A model generated the notes under the pieces. That model did not search any database and had not been told where the DNA came from. It saw only the letters and a list, made by a program, of their open reading frames with translations. This document shows, piece by piece, positions 45,143-55,671 of a stretch of DNA of 64,000 bases. Position numbers and translations under genes: made by a program. Position 1 is the stretch's first letter, and every line of letters starts with the position of its first letter. Source of the stretch: Rhizoclosmatium globosum (lineage: Eukaryota; Chytridiomycota; Chytridiomycetes; Chytridiales; Chytriomycetaceae); assembly GCA_002104985.1 (NCBI GenBank), contig MCGO01000075.1, positions 124,001 to 188,000 of the forward strand, given 5' to 3'.

Positions 45143-46642
45143 ATGGGAAACTGCGCGTCAAATCCAGAGGAAGTAGCTGCAAAAGCCATCAGCAGGCAAA
45201 TTGACCAGACAATCAGCGCCGAGCAGAAGACATCGGGGTTACAAGGAACTATCAAACTGTTGATATTAGGTATTCCCACAAACTCTGACCCTGTCAAGTG
45301 TCCTCAATAATAATATCGATACGAACAGGAGCGGGCGATACAGGCAAATCAACAGTTCTCAAACAGTTCCGCTTGATTTATGGGACTGGCTTTACTGAAC
45401 AAGAAAAAGTATCGTTCCGGGCCGCGATTCTTCTCAATATTCTTACCTCCGCTCGAGCACTTGTGGAAGCAATGGATAAACTCAAGATTCCTTACGGCTT
45501 TGATCCGTCAGATACCGAGAAATATGGAGAGCTGATGAATCACGGAGCAAGCGTGACAAATATGGCAAAGAGTATACCAAGTTCGCGGCGGCAGACGCTT
45601 GGAGCCAGTGGAAGTATTATCCAACTCGCAAGTGTCGGAAGTGAAGCGAAGCAGAGTTTATTGGATTTGAAAGTTAGTCATATGGATGGATTGGTGGATG
45701 TGCCGAAAGACGCGACTGCTCGGTTAGCGGAAATACTGTATAATAAGCAAAAAGTGCCAGAGACTAGTCCAGTATATTGGGCGAGTGATCGCGTGAGGGG
45801 ACTCGAGTTGATTCCCTATGCGATTCCGGGGACGCTGTTGACGCTATTAAATGTGTTTGGGAAGATCCTGGAATTCAATATTGTTATTCGCGACGAGGTG
45901 AAGTTCAGTTGATGGATACCTGTGCCTTGTGAGTGTTTGTTTCCTCGAATACACGTTGATTAGATGGTTCCAGCTTTCTGAATGATATCGATCGATTCTG
46001 TGCAAGCGACTTTGAACCAACAGATCAAGACATTTTGAATGCACGAGTACTCACTACGACTATTACCGAAACTAAATTTGTGATACAAAACATTTTGTAT
46101 CGCGTGTTTGATGTTGGGGGACAGAGAAGTGAACGGAAGAAATGGGCTCCGTATTTTGATGATGTTTCGGCAATTATTTATCTAGTTGCGATAAGCAGTT
46201 TTGATCAGCGATGTATGGAGGATGAAAGTGCGAATAGAAGTAAGATTCTGGCTGATTAAGTAGTGACTAATTGGACTCTTACAAAAGTGCTGGAAAGCTT
46301 GAATCTATTTGGAACTATATGTAACCATCCCGTGTTCAAAAAGACGAATTTCATTCTGTTCATGAACAAAATTGATCTTTTCAAAGAGAAGCTCAAAACC
46401 ATATTGGTCTCAACATATTTTCCGGATTATACTGGTCTGATCGTTAACATCCCTGAAGATATCCTAAACTGTTTCTTAAAGGACCCAATGAGTATACAGC
46501 GACATCACAATATTTTTCCTCTCGGTTTCAAGGAATCAATAAGTACCCCGAAAAGAGCATCTACACACATTTCACATGGGCGACTGATACGAAACAAATT
46601 AAGAATGTGCTGGAAACCGTTCGAGGAATAATACAAAAGTGA
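45143..46642 (+). pseudogene. Divergent G-protein alpha subunit, copy 3, with frame breaks
   Basis: Starts MGNCASNPEEVAAKA (lipidation pattern), exon 45143-45269, then exon 2 from 45329 with GAGDTGKSTVLKQFRLIYG and the helical-domain insertion. Near 45830 the frame must shift to give [15 protein letters not shown]. The later part has switch I RVLTTTITET, switch II DVGGQRSERKKW, FMNKIDLF and FTWATDTKQ; another shift lies near 46540. It ends ..VRGIIQK, without the usual receptor-contacting last residues, so even a corrected protein would have a shortened C-terminus. Confidence 0.7.
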
Positions 46643-47253
46643 GCAACACCCCTGTTAAATGTGGAAACTATTTTACTAACCTATTGAAGACAAAATTTGG
46701 CATCGTTGGGATTGACTTGATCATGAAAACAAGAATGTAGAGTGAACTTATACATACAATAAATAATTGAATAGCCACATCAGGTCGTTCGTTAATGCAT
46801 GGTGTTAGAACTAGAATTGAATGCTCGTTAGGAGGAAGGGATAACGTAGACAGAGCATGGCCGTGAGTCCATATCGTCACTCCACAGAGAACAATTGTGC
46901 TGGTCATGTGATAACAAACACATCACCACGTTCAAAATCTCAATTATAATGCATTGATTCAAGAGTTGTCCTTCGAAAGCAAGGATTATGTGAGCCAAAG
47001 GAGCAGAAACAAAGTAAGGTCTATATCGAAAGCCTTGCATCAACGAATGTTAATAGGGGTCACGTGCAATTAAGTGCCACTGAATCGCCAGGGCGGAGTT
47101 ATGGCTCCAACTGAACAAGAAAAGAACACGTCGCTGCAAATTGACCATATGCATGGAATTGTTGGCTGTCAAAGTGCGTCTAAATGGCAAGAATTTGAAA
47201 TTTGAAATTGACGAGTGGGGAAAGAGGTGGCGTTGTGGAGATTTTGAAAACCA
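46643..47253. other. Intergenic, no gene recognised
   Basis: About 610 bp between G-alpha copy 3 and the secreted-peptide promoter. No conserved coding segment or RNA gene seen; the short open frames here show no family resemblance. Confidence 0.5.
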
Positions 47254-47260
47254 TATAAAA
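47254..47260 (+). promoter_or_regulatory. TATA box of the small secreted peptide gene
   Basis: TATAAAA about 55 bp upstream of the ATG at 47315, the expected place for a TATA element of a strongly expressed short gene. The assignment rests on position and sequence only. Confidence 0.45.
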
Positions 47261-47314
47261 AGCGATGGCCAAACAGCGGAAAGATGCAACCAATTAACAT
47301 CCAAACTCGATCCA

Positions 47315-47500
47315 ATGAAGCTCTCATTTGCCCCTCTTGCAGTCGCCTTGATCGTCGTTGCTACCAGTGTCTCTGCCGTTCCCGTTGACCGCATTGACGC
47401 AGCTCCAGCTCCAGCTGCTGCTGATTCTGCTGTCTCTCCAAATCTTTTCAACCTTTATGGTTGGTGTACCTGCTTCCCATGCGGCAAGAGATGCGAATGA
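47315..47500 (+). CDS. Small secreted cysteine-containing peptide precursor
   Basis: A 61-aa single-exon frame. Residues 1-21 form a clear signal peptide (MKLSFAPLAVALIVVATSVSA), cut probably after SVSA. The rest is an Ala/Pro-rich propeptide-like stretch and a short C-terminal end with four cysteines (WCTCFPCGKRCE). Size and layout fit a secreted small Cys-rich protein or a processed peptide. A TATA box lies about 55 bp upstream. It sits next to the G-alpha array, but a ligand role is speculation. Confidence 0.65.
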   Translation: MKLSFAPLAVALIVVATSVSAVPVDRIDAAPAPAAADSAVSPNLFNLYGWCTCFPCGKRCE

Positions 47501-47714
47501 TTGCAAGTAGTTATTCAAGTTCGTTACTTGCTTCATTTGATTTAGAGTTCTGAATAAAGAATGTACTTTGTATAAATTTGTTACTTTAGTTTATCCATTT
47601 CGTTCTTTCCATTCATATCGAAGGCTGAGCAGGAGGCGCGGTTGAGGGGAAAGCAAACCAGAGGATTGGCGGCTTTGTGAGGGCTGAAACAAACAATCCC
47701 GAATCCAACTTCGA

Positions 47715-48421
47715 ATGCAGTTTCCCTTCAGCCTGAGCTCCACCGACACAAACAAGATCCCTTCGCAATGGCGGGATAGGTTTGTAACCTTGATCGAATC
47801 TCTCCAATACTCCTTCAACTTCAACGTGTAAGCCCTTACTAAGCCATCACCAGGAAACACGCATCGGCCTTCCTCGCATCGACAGTGTCCCTCGAGTCGC
47901 CTGCGTTGGTCGTTGCATCGAACGTGGGTGCTGTTCCTGTCGCGGTCTGTCTCGCAAAGAAAGCAAAGAGCAGAATCGCTCTCGTTTCAACAAACAACGA
48001 AAACTTGAGGCATTTTAATGTTTCAAAGGAGGAAGTGAAAGGTCGCGTGGTGGTTGTTGTTGATGGTGAGTAGTGCCTCCTTCAGCCAAACCAATTAACT
48101 AAGCCACCTGAATTAAGATGGAATAGGACCAGATACTCAGTTTGCTGTAAAGTCATTGCAGAAAATGTCGCCTGAAAAGATTGTGGTGGTTTCTCCAGTT
48201 GGCCCAATTGAATCTTGTGAGACGCTCGCTCGAGAAGTGGATCGCTTGATTGTTCCCCTTCAACCCCGCAATTTTCAAGCTGTTGGACTTTGGTGTGGTT
48301 TTAATTAAGTGCTGTTTTGTGTTTAACTCTTTGGAATTTCTACAGGTACGATAATTTCCCTCAAGTTGATGATACAGAAGTGATACAGTTGTTGAATCAG
48401 TCAAAAGAGTTTAGATTGTAA
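47715..48421 (+). CDS. Phosphoribosyltransferase-fold protein
   Basis: Join(47715..47827, 47854..48065, 48118..48292, 48346..48421) gives 191 aa exactly in frame. The PRPP-binding loop is VVVVDDGIGPDTQFAVKSL, like the type I PRTase signature (hydrophobic strand, DD, loop). SPVGPIESCETLAREVDRLI and YDNFPQVDDTEVIQLL are typical of a bacterial-type predicted phosphoribosyltransferase family. Substrate base unknown. The first intron would be only 26 nt (47828-47853), with donor GTAAGC, branch-like TTACTAAG and acceptor CACCAG; without its removal the frame stops at once. Confidence 0.7.
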
Positions 48422-48549
48422 TAAATTGTATATTCATTGATTTAATGTCGAGTTCGATCTTTATGCCCTAGTCCTAAAATGACAAACCCGCCGATTCGCA
48501 TCCAAAATATCACTCAAATAACCTCCAACGATCACCACCTGCAGCCAGT

Positions 48550-49959
48550 ATGACATTCCTTCGTTCGCCGCGGACACCTTCAGATGGCTCGCACGACATT
48601 CCACTCAAGCCACTCCCTCTGTCCGACTCAGACTCAACTCTCCTGCATACAGAACCTAAGGGCATTTTGGAACCTCCACAGACTCCTCCCACAAAAACAG
48701 ACCAACTCACAACTCTTATCACTGAACGTGCACAAACCCTGAAAAACACTTGCACGGCATACTACACATACAAACCCTGCAGATACACAATCTACGGAAT
48801 AATCGGATTCTTCCTCGTCTCCATCATCTTCACCCCTCTGTTTCTTCGGTTCGCACTACCTGCTATCATCGAATCTCAGTTTTCAAACGGCGCTCTCGGA
48901 AACAACGCGCCGATCGTGATTTCGTTGTTCCGTCTTGACGCCATGAACGCGACGACAAAGACTCCCGGCACTCTGGGTACACTTACGTTCTCTACGAATT
49001 TGACGCAGGGCGGGTATAACGGTCTTGTTCCGTTTGGTATTCCGTTGTATATTGGTGGAATGACGTGGACGGTGGAGCTTGGTGTGAAAGGGGAGGGGAA
49101 CTCGAGTGGGTATGTTCGGACTACTGAATCGTTTTATGAGATTGCGGAGGTTACGTTGAAGGAAGGGGTTTCTGTGCTTGGTGGGAATTTAGGTATGAGT
49201 GTGGATCATGCTGTGGTGAAGGTTTTGGATTTGGGGGAGGTGGAGGGTGTTTGTGTTGGGGCAGACTTTTGTGCAAAAAGTTTTGGGGTGTTTGATGAGT
49301 GGGTATGCGGCGGATGGACCGAGAGTTAGGGTTTCTGCAAATGTGGATATTGGGTGGGTCTCTGTTGGTTCCAATGTGTATTGAAACGCGTTATTGATTT
49401 AGGACAGATTATGGTTGATGCTCGTAAGTATTACTTTTACGGTTTTAGTTGGCTAATGAGTTGTATTTATAGGCATGCCCTTCCCTCTGGCGTCCACAAA
49501 TCCAGTAGATCCATCTCAGTCCTTCCATTTGTATTTATCAAATGCGAAAGTCTTACTCAGTGGAGGCGATACAACCGCGTCCATTTCATTCCCCCTGCTC
49601 TGTATCCAGTCAATCCTTTATCACTTAGCCTCACATCATTACAATTCCGCCTGAACATATCTCAAGTTCCTGCGTATAGCATTACAGCACCTGTAGTCTA
49701 TGCAGAGCAAGGATCGCCAAACGTTACGATAGGGATGAATTTTGGACAGCTGGGAAGTACATTGGATTTGGTTAGTAGTTTGCTGCTTCAACAGAACTTG
49801 AAGGTTGGAATTGATAGGGTTGATGTGAGAGATGCTGTTGGTGGACGGATTGGGTGGTTGAGTGATTTGTGTGCAGCTGTGTGGGTGCAGCTTCCTTTGT
49901 CGTTGTTGGGGAACTTGGGGTCGTCTTTTACAATGGGTAGTAGTAATGGTCGGCGGTGA
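48550..49959 (+). CDS. Type II membrane-anchored extracellular protein, unknown function (frame breaks)
   Basis: The N-terminal cytosolic stretch (about 75 residues) is followed by a membrane anchor (IYGIIGFFLVSIIFTPLFL) and a lumenal beta-rich domain (TLTFSTNLTQGGYNGLVPFG, GGMTWTVELGV). The frame is open to 49329, but better continuation (GYAADGPRVRVSANVDIGW) needs one base fewer in the TTTT at about 49268. An intron follows, then SNAKVLLSGGDTTASISFPL, with another shift at about 49600 into LQFRLNISQVPAYSITAPVV, ending 49959. Fungal proteins of this layout often contain LEA-2/DUF3712-like domains; I cannot confirm that here. Confidence 0.5.
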
Positions 49960-50110
49960 TGGGATTGAGTGATGGGTATTGGCATGTTGTATTTAATAAG
50001 TTTTAAGTTTTGTATTACATTTATTGTATTTCTCCTCACCACCACCACCCACTTCTGTCATTATTCAAATTACACCATACTCGTATCTTTAAAATCCACC
50101 AAATTTTTAC

Positions 50111-51560
50111 TCAACAGTACTTTGCCCGCTTTACTTCTCGTCCATGATCCTCTCCGTCATCGCCAGCTGGACTCGTAGCTCTGGAATTCTTTGCAGATAC
50201 AACGTGGATCATATCGTTACTGAATTCAGAAGTCACCGCGCTGGGAAGAAGCACGAATTGAGGTGTTGCCACGACGTAGTACTGTGGTTGATGACTTCCT
50301 GGAATCTGTACGACTGGAGATGCACCCACCGAAGATGCTTGTAAAAGGCCGTATGTCTTTGGAGCCACTGACAGGAATTCTTCGAGAGTTGATGGCGTTG
50401 GGGTTGAGTTATTTGATCGAGGTGGGAGGAAGGTTGATGGAATCAGGAGAAGTGGAGTGATGGTTTTTGGAGGTTGAACGCGAGTTGAAGATGTGGCTGT
50501 GTCTGTTGTGATTGGAGGTGTGATTTCTTGGGGTGTCATTATTTTTGGTGCGGGGGTGGATTGTTGGTTTGGTGCCAGTGATTCTGTAGATGATGTTGGG
50601 GTTTGGAGAGATTGTTTTTGTGGGAGGTTTGAAGTGACGATGGGTCGAGGAATGTGTAATGCTTTTCCAATGAGGGAGTCACTTGTCATGGCAATACTGG
50701 CGTTCCATTCTCGAGCTAAGGCTTGTACACCGCGACAGAAACTCCCGTATTCATTTTCAGGGACGTATAAGTTGTATCCTAGTTCTCCCAAGAATTGAAT
50801 CTCAAGCCGTGTGAGGTCAAGTGCATTCAAGCCAAGGACTTTCCCCCACATTTTGTTTCCATATGGCGTATCATCGCTGTACTTTTGGGCGAGGATCAAA
50901 GCTACAGAGAATATTCTTGTTTCGTCGTTTTTTGTGGGTTGTTTTGAGTGGGGGATGGAACGGAGACGGCGTAACCGTTGAAGATATTTTACAGCGAGAG
51001 TTACAACTGGTAATGGGATTCGTGTTATTTCAAGTATATTCTATTTTGTTGAAATTATAGGATGTTGGGTTAGATGATTGGTGCTTGTGAGTTGGTTTGG
51101 CGGATTGGGGTATTGGTTGTTCTGGAAGGGGGTCAGCTTGTGCCAAGCCTGAATAGTTACCTTTACAAAAGTGATGAGGAATTGGTTTGTATTCCTCACG
51201 TCTAGCGTTTGGGATAGTGTCTTTGAGGTCCATACATGGTAGACGAGGAGGGAGATGAAGCACGAGAGGCGTGGGATTTGGTCTCTTTCTGTTGTGGAAT
51301 TAAGTGAGTATACCTGTGGCATGAATTTAGATTTGGTAGCATACCATATCCGGGTGGTGTTAAGTGAGATGATACTGTCCGTCGATGGCCTGGCTGGGAT
51401 GTAGCAGTTGGTGCCGGAGCGAAGAAGACTTCTGGTGACAAGCTTCTCGGGATGGGGGACGACTATTGTCCATAACTACTGACAGGTAACTGTGACAAGC
51501 CTTTGAATTATTACTTCCAGATCCAGGAGCTGAACTTGATCGCATATTGATGGACATTGT
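50111..51560 (-). CDS. PCL-type cyclin
   Basis: The last exon (from about 51020 to 50111) has TLAVKYLQRLRRLRSIPHSK, SVALILAQKYSDDTPYGNKM, LTRLEIQFLGELGYNLYVPE: cyclin-box helices 2-5 of Pho85 cyclins (Pcl1/2-like). Upstream minus-strand exons supply helix 1 (RLSCFISLLVYHVWTSK, about 51190-51300) and a Ser-rich N-terminus (MSINMRSSSAPGSGSNNSKA, ATG at about 51560). Exact exon joins in between are uncertain. The C-terminal 170 residues are Thr/Pro/Ser-rich. It probably pairs with a Pho85/CDK5-like kinase. Confidence 0.7.
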
Positions 51561-51955
51561 AGACAGGATGTATGTGGGGTGGGGTGAAAGGGAAAGCTTC
51601 TTATTATGGAAAACTCCGTAGAAGTTATAATTCCTTCTCGAGTGTTTCGGAGTAGTGTTGGCAGGAAAGGATTCTAAAATTGTTCGGACGCCTTCAAGAA
51701 CGCTTTTGACAACCGAAGCTTCCAAGTGTTCCAAAAATGGGATTGGCTCAAATGAGATCCATAGAACATTAATTATATATGGAATTCCATTTGCAGGAAT
51801 ATTGAAGATAAAAGAAGTGGTATATTAGAAAGTAACGAACATGGGATATCAAAAAGGAAAACAAGAACAAAACCACCAACACCGATGAACGAAAACCTTA
51901 GTACTGAAAACCAAATACCCGCAACTTTCCAAGCCATGCTACACTCACTGATAAC
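51561..51955. other. Intergenic, nothing recognised
   Basis: Spacer upstream of the cyclin. The cyclin frame stays open upstream to about 51734 (MEHLEASVVKSVLEGVRTIL), so a longer N-terminus is possible. No other feature seen. Confidence 0.4.
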
Positions 51956-51956
51956 C

Positions 51957-52918
51957 AGCTGTAGAAAACTCGGCCTTTCCACCAGTAACATTCGATCGCA
52001 ACCCCTTCATTGCATTCGAATTCACCACGTCCCGAACACTCGGCGATGAAGGCGCAACTCGACCTCCTTGCAGAGAATTAACATTCACTTCTTTATCGTT
52101 TCTCCGTTGAGGCTTAGGACCGCTAAGAAGCAGTCGGACCTCCATTATCAACGTCGTGACCAACAGAATAACATTCACGGATCCTTATTCAAAAACACAT
52201 TAAACTTTTTCAGGATATTAGAGGGAAATCACAGAGCTTACCGAAAAGCGAGCCAGCTGTCTTCGACCCTTTCGCTTTGAATAATACTAAGGCGATTATC
52301 CACATGAATGCGAGTGTGGAGTCGAGGAGGAGTACTGCGAATACGTATTCTGCACGTTCCCGGATTCGAGGGATGATAGGCATGGAATGTGTGCGCCGGA
52401 GTAGAATGCGGATATGACTATTACATAGATTGCAAGTTTTTAGCGACTGTCTCATTATCTATTTTTTGGTAAGTAATATAGAGGGGTTGGTCAACAGACC
52501 TACCTTTCATACCAAAGCCCAGGGAGTTTACGAAACAGAAGAATACGATTACGGAGAGAATGCATTGTGTTATGCGAAGGATCAAGAATGTTCTGTTTTG
52601 GTTTTGTGGGTCTTGAGTTGATGGCGTAGGCAGGTCTGGTTGAATTTGTTGTTTTTCGTATCCTTCTTTTGAAGAGACATCGACGTGATTGATTGTGACT
52701 ATGCTTCCATGAGAATCGCGTAAGGTGTGGTTGATAACATGGTGTCCGTCAAAGTGTGTTGATGCACGACGGTCGAATGTTGCTGTTGGAGTCAGGGGCG
52801 GTGAGGCGACGGGTGTTCCGCCAGGTGGATGTTCGAGGTTTATGTGTCTATCGTGGATACGAATATTTCTTCTCGAGGGTTAGACGGCCTGATGACAGGT
52901 CATCGTGTGAAGTCATGT
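51957..52918 (-). CDS. MARVEL-like four-span membrane protein
   Basis: Minus-strand, at least three exons. Four hydrophobic segments in order: TFLILRITQCILSVIVFFCF, AIYVIVISAFYSG, EYVFAVLLLDSTLAFMWIIA and VNVILLVTTLIMEVRLLL, with the first tied to LRxxQ as in MARVEL-domain proteins. The N-terminal cytosolic part is polar and the C-terminal tail of about 55 residues is Ser/Asn-rich. The frame must shift by one base between SGAH and the segment starting MPIIPRIRERAEY (about 52380). The exact start is unresolved (an ATG at 52918 leads into a stop after 22 codons). Confidence 0.5.
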
Positions 52919-53195
52919 TTTTGGTTGGTAATCAAGGGGCTTGACGGAGCGTTTTGATTCAAATGTTGATGTTAACCGGGATTCTCCTTAGGTTTTTTGC
53001 AGTTTGGTTTGGCGATTGTTGATGTGAGGTGCTCTTTGTTGTTGTGTTGCAAGAGGTGAAGTTTGCGGTTCGATCTATTTTGATTGGATTGCGGGAGACA
53101 ATGGATGGAAGTTCTGGCTGACTACTAGAACTCAACTGAATTAAATGGAACAAAGAATAACAGGTTAATATGCTTAAATTATCGGATCTCTCTTT

Positions 53196-55529
53196 GTGAA
53201 CCCTGCTTTTTTAAGACCAAAATTAGGGCTTGGGGTCCTTGGCCAGCATGAAGATGACGACATTTCTGCACGCAACCAATCACGGATCCTTAAACCGGAA
53301 GAGCAACGTCCACTCATGGCATCATCTTCCAAGTATACCCAAGATCCACTTATGCCCGACCCAAAACAACCAAAAGCAGGTTGGGAACCTCGTTATCGTC
53401 TTATCAACCATGACTAATCAACCTAAAACAGGATCAGCCACGACACCACCAACAGCACCACCACCAATCCATCCATTTCCAACAACACCCTCCTTCTTCA
53501 GCATACCGCCAACGATCCCTCTCGCCCCCACGCATCAAATCAACACCCAAATTCACATCCTCACCACCAACACAATTCCTCCGATCCCCTGCAATCGACC
53601 ACGTCCTCGACATCCAGTCCTCCTCTTCCCGTCAACAAGCGACCTAAGCGAGTCCAGTCGGACAAAACCTTGAGAAAACCTTTCTACCAGAGTTACTACA
53701 CACACCCGACCACCCCGGATCTCCCAACATCACACCCCGAAAGTCGTTTGGAGCTGTCCCCAGTCTCCTCCTCAACCGCGCATCCTTCCATTTCGATACC
53801 GAGGCCAGCGGTGCAGGCGGTGCAGGAGCTGGAGAGGAGGAACATGATTTGGGACGGTTATGAGAGGAAAGGGATCAGTCCATGGGCTGCAGCAGCGGTA
53901 TTGGGAAGCGGTGCCATCTCTGTCACATCAATTGAAGAAAAAGACTTCGGCCTTGGAATCAATGTCGACAACACAGACAACGACAGTTTCACAAACGGAC
54001 CCGCTCTCGAATCCGTCCTCCCACCACCACCACCACCACCCCCAAATTACCCACAAATCGATCCCCTGAAAGAGTCACGCGAGGAAACTTTAAAACGCGC
54101 GTTCATAATCCACCTCTCGAAATGCTTCTTCAAGTTCGGCGCACCGACGCATCAACTCGAGCCGCATTTGACACAGGTTTCAAAGGCGCTTGATCTGCAG
54201 GCGGAGTTTTTGCTGTTACCTGGGATTGTGTTGATTTCTTTTGGGGGTGGGTATGAGTCGAAGGTGCATTTTGTGAAGCAGCATGCAGGTAATTAGGTTT
54301 TTGAAGGGGCGTGTGGGTGGAGTTGGATACTGATTTGTGCGGTTGGTGTAGGCATGAATATGAGTAAACTCGCGCAGACGAATGCGCTTTGTCAGACAGT
54401 TACGAAACGGCTTGTGGATGTGTAAATGCGGTTGAGTTGTTGGAAGCGATTGAGTCGGCAGAGGATTACCCGTGGTGGGTTAATCTTGTCACTTTCCCTA
54501 TCACGAGTTTCTGTTTCGCACTGTTGATGTTTTATACGACGTGGTTTGAGGCGGGGGTTGCTGGGATACTTGGGTTTATTGCGGGTGCTATTTATGTTTA
54601 TTTGGGAAGTAGTGTGTTATCTTTTTGCCAGAGTTTTTGGCAGGGTGAGTATTTAATTTTGGGTGTGACGTTGGCTAATGGAAAGACAATAGGCTTTGCA
54701 CGGCGTTCATAGCGAAAGCAGTACAAAATACGTTCTATGCGAATGGAATCTGCTTCGATCCTTTGAAAGTCACCTGGCTGCGTTGATCATGTTCTTGCCT
54801 GGAATGAGTTAACGATTTCCGTGATTGAGTTGTCAACAAAGAACCTCGTGAGTGGCACGATCCGAATGTTCCAAGCACTGTTTTGTGCCATGATGCTTGG
54901 GTTTGGGATTACAGTGGGCGAGTCACTAGTGTTGTGGCCACTTGCGACGTACACGGCACCGACATGTGCACCTACGACTCAGTTATGGGCGATTCTGTTC
55001 TTTGTACCGATGGCAATGTCCATCAATATTCTGTTTCAAGCAAATAAGCATCAGTTTGGAATCATGTGTTTCACGAGTTTCGTTGGGTATGCGATGTATA
55101 ACCTTGTGAACCTTGTTCCGTTCTTAAAAGAACAGCCTATTGCTGTGAATACAATTGTTAGCGCTGCTATTGGTATTACTGGAAATATTTGTAAGTGTTC
55201 GATGGAGTGTTTATGTTGATAAGATTTCAAGGTTCACTAAAACAGATTTCTTTTCAGACGCGAGAGTAACTAAAGATGTGGCAGTGGGACCGATTTGGAC
55301 AGCTATTTGGATCCAGGTGCCTGGATCGCTGAGTGTAAAGAGTACAGTTGGGTTCTTTGTGGCTAGTACGACGGCCAACAATAGTACAGGATTTGGAGGA
55401 GTTACGGATGGAAGCAATTTCATGGTATCAATGCTGACAGTAGCTATTTCACTTGCCCTGGGGCTGTTCTTTGCAAGCATGTTAGTGTGGCCGCGACGAA
55501 GGCCGAAGTACGAGTATTTAACAATCTAG
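53196..55529 (+). CDS. ThrE/Prm10-like (DUF1212) multi-pass transporter, with frame breaks
   Basis: The N-terminal 250 residues are low-complexity and Pro-rich, with at least one intron. The ThrE domain begins TLKRAFIIHLSKCFFKFGAP and FLLLPGIVLISFGGG. The first membrane half has WVNLVTFPITSFCFALLMFY, the second ALFCAMMLGFGITVGESLVL and VSMLTVAISLALGLFFASML. Frame errors of one base occur near 54421 (RLVDV/NAVELL), 54770 (VT/LAALIMFLPG) and 54810 (MS/LTISVIEL). The last exon from 55259 is clean. Homologs are the yeast pheromone-regulated Prm10 and bacterial threonine/serine exporters. With three shifts it is a pseudogene or a poorly polished stretch. Confidence 0.65.
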
Positions 55530-55671
55530 ATTTCTAATATTAATAAATTTGGTTGCATTTCACGGAACGCAGAGGGAGATGGGGCCCTCGGGGGATACCG
55601 GGAGTGTGATCTGCTGTGGCTCCCCATTTGACCCTTCACTTTTTTGTCCTTCTTTCTCTTATTGAACAACA

